From positions 688,768,548 through 688,832,547 of the forward strand of contig CM068367.1 of NCBI GenBank assembly GCA_034769895.1: DNA of 64,000 nt, in the 5' to 3' direction. This document shows, piece by piece, positions 1 to 8,363 of this stretch; the first letter of the stretch is position 1; the number at the start of each line of letters is the position of its first letter. Under the pieces are notes generated by a model. That model was not told where the DNA came from. It searched no databases and saw only the letters and a program-made list of their open reading frames with translations. Source of the DNA: Magicicada septendecula (Eukaryota; Arthropoda; Insecta; Hemiptera; Cicadidae). A program made the translations under genes and the position numbers.

Positions 1-628
1 CAAAACCCTTCACAAACACATATTTTTATATATACGTGTATGTGATGTTAACAATGAAACAAGATTGTCGTATGGTGTCTCTCCTTCGCTCCATCTAAGT
101 CTATGATAATTTACAGTCTGATGTATAGCATTCAAACATCAGACTTGTATGCAGACATGAAGAAGGACCTACACGTTTTTGACACATCGGATTACCCTAC
201 GTCTCATCCTTGTTATAGCCTTAAGTGAAACGTGTGGTCGTCATATTAGAGAATTCGTGGGTCTCCGTGCGAAATGTTATTCGTTCCTTGTGGCCCACGA
301 AGATCCCACCCAAGAGTGTCAAAAACGTGTATGTAAAGGTGTGCCTCGAGTTGCGATTAAGAGGAGTCTGCGACACGATATGTATCGCAAGTGTCTCACT
401 GATCATTGTCAGTTTTCTACCAGTGCGCTTTGTTTACGTAGCGATCATCATACGCTGTACACGATGCGTGTAAATAAGCAAGCGTTGTCACCGTATGATG
501 ATAAGCGTTATATATTAGACAATGGTCATGATACACTTGCATACGGTCATTATCGGATACGACAACGCATCAACATGGAGAACGACGACACCTCCCCACC
601 TACTAAAAAAATTCGTCTCCATGTATAG
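1..628 (+). pseudogene. Polinton type B DNA polymerase, C-terminal end (broken)
   Basis: The conceptual products around 120-220 and 240-625 carry hallmarks of the last part of Polinton protein-primed polymerases: a QTSDLYADMKKDL stretch, a GLRAKCYSF motif, and near the end ALSPYDDKRYILDNG followed by TLAYGHYRI. In intact elements this enzyme copies the linear element genome. Catalytic palm motifs are expected upstream of the window. The copy is broken in this interval and is treated as a fossil. Confidence 0.75.
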
Positions 629-795
629 TAACCCTCCTCAACACTTGTTTCTTTCGTCAGTTGATGTCTCTCGGTGCTTCAGTCCAGACGTCTGTAAACG
701 TAAGTTCACATATTAATATCGCAACGATATTTGTATGTTTAAACATAATATATATAGAGTTTGTAATGTGTGTGGTTTCTTTGTCTTACAGTATT

Positions 796-978
796 ATGGA
801 TAACACTGCGGTTATAATCGACTTCCAGTGCTTTTTCGACGACAACGGAAAATATATTGTGAAGGAACTGTCAATCATGGACGTTCTGAGATTTGCTGGT
901 AGACATTGGATTTTGACACCGCCTGCTACATCCGTGCATTGTCTGACAGTGATTTGTATGTGTACGCAAAACTTTTGA
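796..978 (+). pseudogene. Short frame with a DFQCF motif, Polinton-associated
   Basis: A 60-codon frame begins MDNTAVIIDFQCFFDDNGKY and continues IVKELSIMDV. The IIDFQCF...YIVKEL pattern recurs in uncharacterised proteins of transposon origin in many animals. Only this short start is present before the frame overlaps the protease gene, so it is either a remnant or a shared leader. No function is claimed. Confidence 0.3.
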
Positions 979-1280
979 AAATACCTTATTTCAGAGGAGT
1001 TTTTATGCGTAACACTTTACCACACACACGACCATGGAAGAATGAGAGTGCAGTTGTTAATCTAGACAGTGCAGAAGGACCTGGTACGCACTGGGTTTGC
1101 TACAAGAAGCGAAGCAAACAAGTTTACTACTATGATGCGTATGGTAATATGCAGCCACCTCTTGAGCTGACACAGTATTTTGGAACCGACACTGACATTT
1201 ACTACAATTACGAGCGTGAACAGCCACCACACACAGTCATCTGCGGGCATTTATGTTTGGACTTCTTAACGCGCGAGTGA
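906..1280 (+). CDS. Adenain-like cysteine protease of the Polinton
   Basis: This 124-residue frame matches the compact adenovirus-type maturation protease found in Polintons. The active-site neighbourhood is visible: GTHWVCY with the family histidine at about residues 59-65, an acidic/aromatic YYYDAYG block at about 74-80, and ICGHLCLDFL with the cysteine cluster close to the C-terminus. In this family the enzyme is thought to process capsid precursors during virion assembly. The gene sits just upstream of the capsid genes, 15 bases before the next ATG. The ATG at 906 is the first in the frame; a slightly different start is possible. Confidence 0.85.
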   Translation: MDFDTACYIRALSDSDLYVYAKLLKIPYFRGVFMRNTLPHTRPWKNESAVVNLDSAEGPGTHWVCYKKRSKQVYYYDAYGNMQPPLELTQYFGTDTDIYYNYEREQPPHTVICGHLCLDFLTRE

Positions 1281-1295
1281 TCAGTAAGCGACAAG

Positions 1296-1997
1296 ATGTC
1301 TTCGCTGTCGGTCACCTTAACAGGTACGAATGCTGCTGCTCTTGTATGTGACTTTTTCCCGCCTCTCGAACTAACAAACGGCGAATGGTATGTAGGTCTA
1401 TTGGACTTTACTACATACAACAGTATACCGAACGTGATTGAAGGAAAAAACAACGTGTTTCCAGTACTACGAGACGGAACAACGTGGGACTTGATAACTT
1501 TACCTACAGGTGCTTATGAAATCGGTGACATAGAAGCCTTCCTCAAAAAGCAGTTAGGAGACTCAAAGATTAGTCTACGTCCTAACAACAATACACTGAA
1601 ATGTGAGCTGACTTGTGCACTGGATATTGACTTTCAACAAACAGTGTACGGTATCGGTGATATGTTGGGTTTCAAGGGAAAGCGTCTGCTTGAAGCGAAT
1701 AAAACTCACACGTCTGACGCCACAGTTAACATTATAAAAGTGAACAGTATACTGATAAGGTGTAATATAGCGCAAGGATCATACAAGAACGGTAAAACCG
1801 AGCACACACTGCACTCGTTCTATCCGTCAGTCGAACCAGGATTCAAAATAATTGAATCGCCTACAAACGTCATATACCTACCTGTGAATGTGAGTCGTTT
1901 GGACAACATAACATTATCTTTACACGATCAGGACGGTGACGTAATAGATTTTCGCGGAGAAGTCATCACTGTGCGTTTACATCTAAAACGACTATAG
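1296..1997 (+). CDS. Polinton minor capsid (penton-like) protein
   Basis: A 233-residue open frame starts MSSLSVTLTGTNAA and contains YVGLLDFTTYNSIPNV near residue 30 and LPTGAYEIGDIEAFLK near residue 70. This pattern is typical of the single-jelly-roll minor capsid protein in animal Polintons, which is modelled to form capsid vertices. The position between protease and major capsid protein supports the call. The frame is intact. It ends two bases before the next ATG, so the genes are packed virus-style. The fold assignment comes from family knowledge, not from structure prediction here. Confidence 0.7.
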   Translation: MSSLSVTLTGTNAAALVCDFFPPLELTNGEWYVGLLDFTTYNSIPNVIEGKNNVFPVLRDGTTWDLITLPTGAYEIGDIEAFLKKQLGDSKISLRPNNNTLKCELTCALDIDFQQTVYGIGDMLGFKGKRLLEANKTHTSDATVNIIKVNSILIRCNIAQGSYKNGKTEHTLHSFYPSVEPGFKIIESPTNVIYLPVNVSRLDNITLSLHDQDGDVIDFRGEVITVRLHLKRL

Positions 1998-1999
1998 AC

Positions 2000-2173
2000 A
2001 TGGGTTTGTACTTTGTTTCTTCGCCACCGCTGCTACCACAGTCGTCGTCAGTAATAAAAGAAGAAGAAAGATCAGTTAGGAAACGCATCAGTACTCGTTC
2101 GAAACTGAAACGATTAACATCAGTTAACCGCCGTTTCCTGATTTCACTGGGTTTTGTTGTTGTAAACAAGTAA
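2000..2173 (+). CDS. Small basic Polinton protein between the capsid genes
   Basis: A 57-codon frame starts two bases after the minor capsid stop and ends one base before the major capsid ATG. The product is rich in Lys/Arg in its middle (KEEERSVRKRISTRSKLKRL) and ends in NRRFLISLGFVVVNK. Small proteins with an N-x-x-FL-x-SLGF tail occur at this position in other Polintons; their role is uncertain, and a minor virion or DNA-associated role is a guess. The tight fit between two intact genes argues that the frame is real. Confidence 0.55.
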   Translation: MGLYFVSSPPLLPQSSSVIKEEERSVRKRISTRSKLKRLTSVNRRFLISLGFVVVNK

Positions 2174-2174
2174 C

Positions 2175-3416
2175 ATGGCGAGTGGAATATTATCAGTGGA
2201 GCAGCAACCGTTCTTTGAAGACAGTATCACACACTTTTCATTTCACTCACACGCACCGTACGCAACAACAAGATATGGAAACAATGATGAAATACGTGTG
2301 CCAATACAACAACAGGACGTCTTTACACTGCCGTCAGAAAGTTTCCTCTACATCGAAGGCAAGTTGGTTAAAAAGAACCCTAGTGCGGCTGCAGATACTT
2401 CACTGAATGTGGAACTGGTGAACAATGCTATAGCATTTCTCTTTGAAGAGATTCGTTACGAGTTGGCCGGTGTGGTAGTGGACCATACCAGAAACGTCGG
2501 TGTTACGTCAACTATTAAAACTTTTTTATCACTCAACAACAACGCACGTAACGCAATGGAAAACGCAGGTTGGGTGGCACCGACCACGAACATATTAAAA
2601 GTGAATGATGACGGCGAATTCAATTTTTGTATACCACTGAAAATGCTAATGGGATTCGCAGAAGACTATACACGCATCGTGCTGAACGTGAAACAAGAAC
2701 TTATACTCCTACGCGCTTCTACCGACATAAATGCTATGGTTTTAGTAAGCGGACAAACGACTGCTAATTGTGTTCTTGAACTAGATAAAGTTTACTGGAA
2801 AATGCCTTATGTACATGTAGCTAATGTGTACAGATTACCACTGTTACGACTCATAGAGAAAGACCACCCGATAACTATGCCTTTTAGGACCTGGGAGTTG
2901 CACGAGTATCCTGCCTTACCACAGATTAAAAGGCAGAATTGGATTGTCAAGACCTCGAGTCAGCTGGAAAAACCACGCTTTGTTGTGTTAACGTTTCAGA
3001 CAGCAAGAAAAAATGTACTGACAGCACACGCTGATGAATTCGATCACTGTAACGTGATCAATGCGAGACTGTTTCTAAACGACAAGTATTATCCTTACGA
3101 TAATTTAAACTTGGATATTGGGAAAGACCGTTTTGCATTATTGTACAATATGTACGCCAGTTTTCAAAGTTCGTATTACCACCGTTTAGACGGCAGCCCA
3201 GTACTGACACCGGAATTATTCAAATCAAAAGCCCCGCTGGTTGTTTTCGATTGTAGCAAGCAAGACGAAACACTTAAGTCTTCAGCAGTTGATGTACGTT
3301 TAGAATTTGAATCGTCAATGAATTTTCCTAGACAGACAACCGCCTACTGTATGATACTACATGATTCGCTTGTAGAATATACACCATTGTCCAACACAGT
3401 ACATAGACGTGTTTAA
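2175..3416 (+). CDS. Polinton major capsid protein (double jelly roll, F54H12.2-like)
   Basis: A 413-residue open frame starts MASGILSVEQQPFFEDSI. It belongs to the family widely annotated as F54H12.2-like, recognised as the double-jelly-roll major capsid protein of Polintons. Characteristic features are an N-terminal strand region with IEGKLVKK near residue 60, the IAFLFEEIRYELAGVVVD block near 90-110, an IPLKMLMGF block near 155, and a C-terminal region ending MILHDSLVEYTPLSNTVHRRV. In the family this protein forms the capsid shell. The frame is intact, and the ATG follows the small protein's stop by one base. AT-rich DNA with a poly(A)-like AATAAA near 3714 follows. Confidence 0.85.
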   Translation: MASGILSVEQQPFFEDSITHFSFHSHAPYATTRYGNNDEIRVPIQQQDVFTLPSESFLYIEGKLVKKNPSAAADTSLNVELVNNAIAFLFEEIRYELAGVVVDHTRNVGVTSTIKTFLSLNNNARNAMENAGWVAPTTNILKVNDDGEFNFCIPLKMLMGFAEDYTRIVLNVKQELILLRASTDINAMVLVSGQTTANCVLELDKVYWKMPYVHVANVYRLPLLRLIEKDHPITMPFRTWELHEYPALPQIKRQNWIVKTSSQLEKPRFVVLTFQTARKNVLTAHADEFDHCNVINARLFLNDKYYPYDNLNLDIGKDRFALLYNMYASFQSSYYHRLDGSPVLTPELFKSKAPLVVFDCSKQDETLKSSAVDVRLEFESSMNFPRQTTAYCMILHDSLVEYTPLSNTVHRRV

Positions 3417-3439
3417 GTCTTATTTTATACATATTTTGT

Positions 3440-3722
3440 AAATACTAGTTTTAAATATATATATTTTCATCATATTTGTAACATTATAATATTGGAGCTA
3501 TGTGTGTGTATGTATTTTTAATTGTAAAACTAGTTTAGATATATTTTAATACTTGTAACAATATAATCTTGGAACTGTGTATGTTTTTTTTAAAATTGTA
3601 AATATTAGTTTAGATATATTTTCATACTTGTAACAATATAATCTTGGAGCTGTGTATGTATTTTTAATTGTAAAACTGTTTAATATAATCTTGGAGCTGT
3701 GTGTATGTATTTTAATAAATGT
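3440..3722 (+). repeat. AT-rich tandem repeat behind the capsid gene, unit about 76 bp
   Basis: Three to four imperfect copies share the core TAACAATATAATCTTGGAGC followed by a TGTATG...TTTAATTGTAAAA stretch. Copies begin near 3479, 3556, 3631 and (shortened) 3682. No coding potential. The last copy runs into TTTAATAAATG, a possible poly(A) signal. Confidence 0.7.
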
Positions 3723-3764
3723 ATATATATATTACACACACTTTATTATTATTTGTATAACCCA

Positions 3765-4044
3765 CTCCATAATAATTTGATCATACACACGCACACACAC
3801 ATGTATTAAATTCAATAATGCGTTTGATAATGTTTTAATGCAAATAATTTTAGGAAAGTCTACATTCCGCATTCATAAGGAGATAGTCACTGCTTACAAG
3901 GAGCTATGTATGCCCACAACAGAATTAGAGAGAGATATAAATGTCATCATACGCTGTGACCTACTTTCTAAATTTGTTACATTAAAAACGTTTGTTTAAA
4001 GCAATTTTTCAGAAAATTTGTAACAGACATAATAATTTGATCAT

Positions 4045-4075
<31 letters not shown>

Positions 4076-4400
4076 TTAAATTCAATAACACGCTTGATAA
4101 TGCAAATAAGTTTTACGTTTAAATAAAAATCTGCACATACATTAAAATTAAAATTAAATAAAATCTGTACATGTGCGTTGTCAACACTGAAGGCGTACAA
4201 ACAGTCTTTCAACTATTAAAAAAAAAGATGTATCAGCACACGTTGGTGAGAAATTGCCACTATAAAAATACAGTAAGAATATATTTTCAGAAATTGTAAT
4301 TTGATCATACACACGCGTACACACACACATGTATTAAATTCAATAAATAATGCACTTGATAATTTTTACGTTTAAATAAAATCTATACACTTACCAAAAG
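3765..4400 (+). repeat. Spaced repeat, three copies about 265 bp apart
   Basis: Copies near 3770, 4027 and 4300 share TTTGATCATACACAC, a (CA)n stretch, then CATGTATTAAATTCAATAA and a TTGATAAT tail. A second shared block (GTGCGTTGTC, ACACTGAAG, GTACAAACAGTCTTTCAA) accompanies the later copies. The regular spacing points to tandem duplication of a unit of about 265 bp. Confidence 0.65.
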
Positions 4401-4535
4401 AAGATGTGTATACTGGAAGACACGTACAGTATCAGCCAAACTAGTATGTGCGTTGTCTACACTGAAGACGTACAAACAGTCTTTCAAAAGAAGATGTGTA
4501 TACTGGAAGACACGTAATACGTGCAGTATCAGGAT
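4396..4535 (+). repeat. 90-bp direct duplication
   Basis: AAGAAGATGTGTATACTGGA plus AGACACGTA occurs near 4398 and again near 4488, each followed by GCAGTATCAG or ACAGTATCAG. Part of the internally duplicated non-coding flank of the Polinton. Confidence 0.65.
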
Positions 4536-4895
4536 GTACAAGTAGACAAATAAGAAATTGCCGCTAACTTACTTAGCGTATATATAGTGTACTCTGTAGT
4601 GGGGAAAGCACGTGTGTGTGTGTGTGTCCGTTTTTAGAGTAATTACTGTAAGCGGTGTTAATGCTTGACAGGTGTCAAATTAGAAAGTAGAGTTGTCCGT
4701 TTTTAGAGTAAATACTTTATAATCCTAATCACTGCTAATGACTAGCAGGTGTGAAATTAGAATGTAGGACGTCCTCTGAAGGTTAATGACCTCTGGTTTA
4801 ATTTAGTGAATAATAACTATATCTAATTCAGTATCGTTGTGTGTATGTGTGTGTGTGTGTGTGTGTGCATAGACTTGTTTCGCTGTCAACGTACT

Positions 4896-5261
4896 CCGAA
4901 TATGCATGCAATTATTTGTATAGTAATCAGAAATGTGTGTGAGAGAGACATTTTAATAATTTGTAGGTTGTATCTTACAATCATGAAAATTATTATTTAA
5001 ACTGATAATTGTTTTATTAAAATCTTACAATGACGAAATATTATTATTTCATTGTTTACGATATATATTTAATGCAAAAAATGAATTTTTAAAATTACAA
5101 TCGTCTGTATTTAAGTTCGTGTACACACATACAAATCGTTTGAATAAGGGAAATCTTCGAATATGCATCCAATTATTTGTATAGTAATCAGAAATGTGTG
5201 AGAGAGACATTTTAATAATTTGCAGGTTGTATCTTACAATTACGAAAATTATTATACAATG
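4896..5261 (+). repeat. Direct repeat pair of about 105 bp, 261 bp apart
   Basis: CGAATATGCAT(G/C)CAATTATTT followed by GTATAGTAATCAGAAATGTG and a GTTGTATCTTACAAT tail occurs at about 4896-5000 and 5157-5261. The spacing matches the repeat period of 3765-4400, so one expansion process may explain both. Confidence 0.7.
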
Positions 5262-5263
5262 TG

Positions 5264-5340
5264 TGTGTACACAAAACTTTTGAAAATACCTTATTTCAAG
5301 GAGATTTTTTTATGCGTAACACTTTACCACACACACACAC
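5264..5340 (+). pseudogene. Duplicated scrap of the Polinton protease gene
   Basis: About 75 bp closely match the protease gene near 955-1030: both contain AAAACTTTTGAAAATACCTT, ATTTCA, and TATGCGTAACACTTTACCAC followed by a CA run. The copy lies in non-coding repeats and carries no gene. Confidence 0.75.
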
Positions 5341-5649
5341 ACACAGACTTGGCAGTATATTAATTTCTAAATCGTAGTCAATGACTGTCATGTGTCAAAA
5401 AAGGACGCCACGAGATAGGCGATAAATATATATTTCCTGGTGATTACATTTTAGTATCGCTAATTACAATAATCCATAAGTAGCACGACGCTTATGTAAA
5501 ACTGATGACAACTGTGTCTAGAGACAAAGAGAGAGGAGGGGAGAGAGAGTTGATATCGAAGTCGTCGTCAACAATTTACTATAATATAGTTTGAATTTCC
5601 CACCGAAGAAAAATGTTGGCAGATCTGTTCTATACACACACACACACAA

Positions 5650-5975
5650 TAATGCAGGATTGGTAACCCTGATCATATATTTTAATATACACTATAATAC
5701 ACACACACATATCAAGTTTGAACCCATACATAGGTTGGTAAACCTGATCATATAGATTTAATATACATTATAACACACAACAAATTTGAACTCATGCAAG
5801 GTTGGTAACCCTGATCATATATTTAATATATACACTATAATGCACCAAGTCGGAACCCCCCCACCATAGGTTGGTAAACCTGATCATATAGATTTAATAT
5901 ACATTATAACAAATTTGAACTCATGCAAGGTTGGTACTCCCCGATCATATATTTAATATATACACTATAATGATA
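5650..5975 (+). repeat. Tandem repeat of 60-76 bp units near the Polinton right end
   Basis: Five units begin with GGTTGGTAA (or a variant) at 5657, 5733, 5800, 5869 and 5929, each followed by CTGATCATATA and a TTTAATATA...ACTATAATA tail. Alternate units resemble each other more closely, suggesting a dimer-like higher-order unit. Confidence 0.75.
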
Positions 5976-6320
5976 GAAAGTGAAAGTGATCTAAGCTCGC
6001 GAAAGGCGGCATATAAAAAAATAAAAAATTATATTCGCGGATGCTGTGGTCCAGATACGCGAAAAAGTCGCGGATCTTGACACAGATCAGCGAAAAAGTC
6101 GCGGATGCTGTGGTCCAGTAGAAAGTGAAAGTGATCTAGGCTCGCGAAAGGCGGCATATAAAAAATTATATTCGCGGAAATTAGAAAGTGAAAGTGATTT
6201 AGGCTCGCGAAAGGCTGCATATAAAAAATTATTTTCGCGAAAATTCGCGGATACTGCGGGTCCAGGGTGGTGGGGAGAGCGTGGGAAAAAATCTTGGACC
6301 GCGGGAACGGCGGCATCTCT
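5976..6320 (+). repeat. GC-rich repeat array, probable Polinton terminal region
   Basis: Three units start AGAAAGTGAAAGTGAT (5985, 6120 and 6183) and continue CTCGCGAAAGGC and a GCATATAAAAAATTAT stretch. Interleaved are GATGCTGTGGTCCAG (three variants) and two GCGAAAAAGTCGCGGAT units. CpG content is far above the surroundings. Open frames across this stretch reflect repeat structure, not genes. Confidence 0.6.
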
Positions 6321-6677
6321 TTGATCTTGTTTTTTATCGTTTTTTATGTTTTTTAAGAAAGGCGGCATTCCTTTGTGCGTTAGAACTGTCATTTTCCCCC
6401 TATGTCTTCATCATTCCTCTATTCCTCTTGAACAGTGTAAGTCACAGTTCATGTCTTTAACTATTTAGCTCATATACTCCAAACGAGCCTTTCCTCTGTA
6501 CTTTTAGTTTATATTTCCCCTCGTTATAATTCATTGTGCCAACGTATAGCCTATACTCAATTAGTTGTGCTCTTCTCCTTACCACATGCTTTCATAATAT
6601 CCTCTTCTCTTGACTTCTTCGAGAAGAATTCATAAGCATTTCTCTTCAACCTGTTTTCATCATTTTTTTACCATATA
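6321..6677. other. Spacer between Polinton end and mariner
   Basis: Pyrimidine-rich unique-looking DNA. No gene or repeat recognised. Confidence 0.5.
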
Positions 6678-6869
6678 CGAGAGTCAGTTGAAAAGTTCGC
6701 GGAGCGTAATCTACAGTTTAGCGGAACTAAAATTTCGTGTGTTGTAGCATTCATGTTTCATATAAACACTTGTTAGTTTCGAAATCTATCTGCCAATTTA
6801 TTCACTGTTTACCAGCTGGTCGAAATTTATGTCACGGGTGTTTTAAAAAAATTGACAAAATCAAACATC

Positions 6870-7216
6870 CTCCTGTGATCGAATTGTTTGTTAAAAAGGT
6901 TTTAACGCAAAAGGAAATTCATAGCGGAATGGTAAATGTGTTACCAGATATTCCGCCTTCAAAAACAATGGCTTTTAAGTAGGAACTCGAGTTTAAATGT
7001 GGTCGTATGTACAGTTAAGGTGATGCAGTGGACCCCCAAAAAGAGCAGTAACTCCAGATATCATTTAAAAATCTCATACACTGTGTTGGAAGACCGGGGA
7101 TTAAGAGTGGATAACACTGCTGAGATCACAGACATCTCACACGAGCGTGTGTATCATATTTTAACTCTAGAACTTGGTGTGAAAGAAAGTTTGTGCAAGC
7201 TGGGTGCCGCATTTTG
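6870..7216 (+). pseudogene. Mariner transposase N-terminal fragment, left arm
   Basis: Two overlapping frames give VIELFVKKVLTQKEIHSGMV followed by NVLPDIPPSKT, then VLEDRGLRVDNTAEITDIS and HERVYHILTLELGVKESL. These match the paired helix-turn-helix DNA-binding region of mariner transposases (typical forms: LTPKEIH, RMVNVYGD, LEDRRLKVREIAE, SHERVHHIL). There is at least one frameshift near 6980 and several stops. The catalytic DDD domain is absent. Non-functional. Confidence 0.75.
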
Positions 7217-7239
7217 AGTTCTCGCACTTTTGGGCATCC

Positions 7240-7345
7240 ACGCCGGTATCACCTTCAGCGTTCGTTCGACCGTGTTTAAATTCCATTGCCCACTTACAGA
7301 CAATTTGTTTTTGAAGGTGTAGAATCATCTAACGCATTTACCATT
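7240..7345 (-). pseudogene. Mariner transposase N-terminal fragment, right arm (inverted)
   Basis: On the minus strand this reads MVNALDDSTPSKT, then EFKHGRTNAEGDTG, the counterpart of MVNVLPDIPPSKT and EFKCGRM in the left arm. It shows that the right half of the element is an inverted copy of the 5' coding end rather than the normal 3' end. Stops interrupt it. Confidence 0.7.
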
Positions 7346-7596
7346 TCTATCTGTTAACGCTAGATAATTTTTAATAAAGAATTCGATTTTTTAATAACAA
7401 AAGAGGATTTTGTTCATTTTATAAAACACGTATGACGCGTGTATTTCAAACAACTGGTAGAGAATGAGTAAACTCACAGATAGATTTGAAAACTGACAGG
7501 TGTTTATACAAAATATGAATATTACAACATACGAAAAATTTTAGTTCTATCGCTAAGCTGTAGATGTCGCTCCCCGGACTTTTCAACTGACCCTCA

Positions 7597-7942
7597 TAGC
7601 ACACACTTCGAAAGCTAGGCACACAAGGCACACACATACTTTCCTAACCTCTGTCGTCCTCGAATATCTTTTATACGAAGCAGAAACCCGTGGCTCTTTA
7701 ACAATGTAACTTTCTAACTATTTTTTCCTACCTTTAAACTTATATTCTTCGAAGTGAACAGATTTTTACTCATTCTGAATCCATGCTTAGAGTCTAAATT
7801 ACATTTTACGTAGAAAATTTTCCATTATCGTCGATTTATTACTTATAAGAACTGTTTATTAAAGGGAAATATGTAACCGGATAAGCGATGTAGTTGTAAT
7901 TATATACATGACTACTGTATTCACTTATAGTACGGTGACATA
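7597..7942. other. Spacer without recognised features
   Basis: AT-rich, no frame of note, no repeat seen. Confidence 0.5.
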
Positions 7943-8363
7943 CAGGGGCGTATTTACGGAGGGGAGCGAACGGGACCCCCCCCATGATAAAAAAAGTTGA
8001 CGAATTTTATTAATCTCTTAATTTTTAGGCTTTGATTATTTTTTTAGCGGTGTATGCTAATACAGTTGTAACTCTTTTTTAAATAGGCTATACAAACAGA
8101 TTTATTACACAGCATTAGCGCATACGTTTGAAATATAAGAAAATGAATTCAGTCAATAAGTATCTTGTAAACAATGTTTTAATAATGCGAATACGCATTC
8201 TTATGGTATTATTACCGCTTACTTTAATGTAATTGATTTCATGATATTATCACACGTTTTCAGCCACTTTAAAGATAGTAATGTTGATTAATCGTAACTT
8301 GTTTTTTATTTTCCATGAAACCAAATTGCCCCCCCCCTAGGCCAAATTCTAGATACACCACTG
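7943..8363. mobile_element. Short non-autonomous hAT-like element
   Basis: The left end reads CAGGGGCGTATTTACGGAGG; the right end, on the other strand, reads CAGTGGTGTATCTAGAATTT and then a G run. CAGNGGCG-type ends with inner G/C runs are typical of hAT-derived short elements. The flanking octamers GTGACATA and ATGGTATA agree at only 5 of 8 positions, as an old target duplication might. No coding capacity. Confidence 0.55.

Larger units (their letters stand above)
1..6320 (+). mobile_element. Polinton/Maverick element, right-hand part
   Basis: The gene set (type B polymerase end, adenain-like protease, penton-like protein, small basic protein, double-jelly-roll capsid protein, all on one strand) is diagnostic of Polintons. 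The integrase and packaging ATPase expected for the family are not in view and would lie left of the window. The capsid and protease frames are open; the polymerase end is broken, with at least one break in the visible part. The right limit is put near 6320 because a GC-rich repeat array ends there and the outermost bases read CT, as family ends do. This limit is inference, since the matching left repeat cannot be seen. Open capsid frames suggest a fairly young insertion. Confidence 0.85.
6678..7596. mobile_element. Head-to-head (foldback) mariner-family element, 919 bp
   Basis: The ends form terminal inverted repeats (left CGAGAGTCAGTTGAAAAGTT; right, on the other strand, TGAGGGTCAGTTGAAAAGTC) flanked on both sides by the dinucleotide TA, the mariner target. 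The similarity does not stop at the ends: the first 340 or so bases inside the left end recur, inverted and diverged, inside the right end, including start-of-transposase coding sequence. The element is thus two mariner 5' parts facing each other, with no catalytic domain. It cannot encode its own transposase. Stops in both arms show it is old. Confidence 0.8.

Noticed and set aside
1966-2169. 67-codon minus-strand frame
   Set aside because: Antisense of the small basic Polinton protein, which fits the gap between two genes.
5841-5862. TGCACCAAGTCGGAACCCC resembling the pogo-like terminal repeat at 31421
   Set aside because: The stretch aligns with neighbouring units of the tandem repeat (CAAGTTTGAACCCAT), so the likeness is explained by drift of that repeat.
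6029-6392. Three overlapping frames of 92-101 codons
   Set aside because: Internally repetitive products that mirror the GC-rich repeat array; no domain and both strands open.
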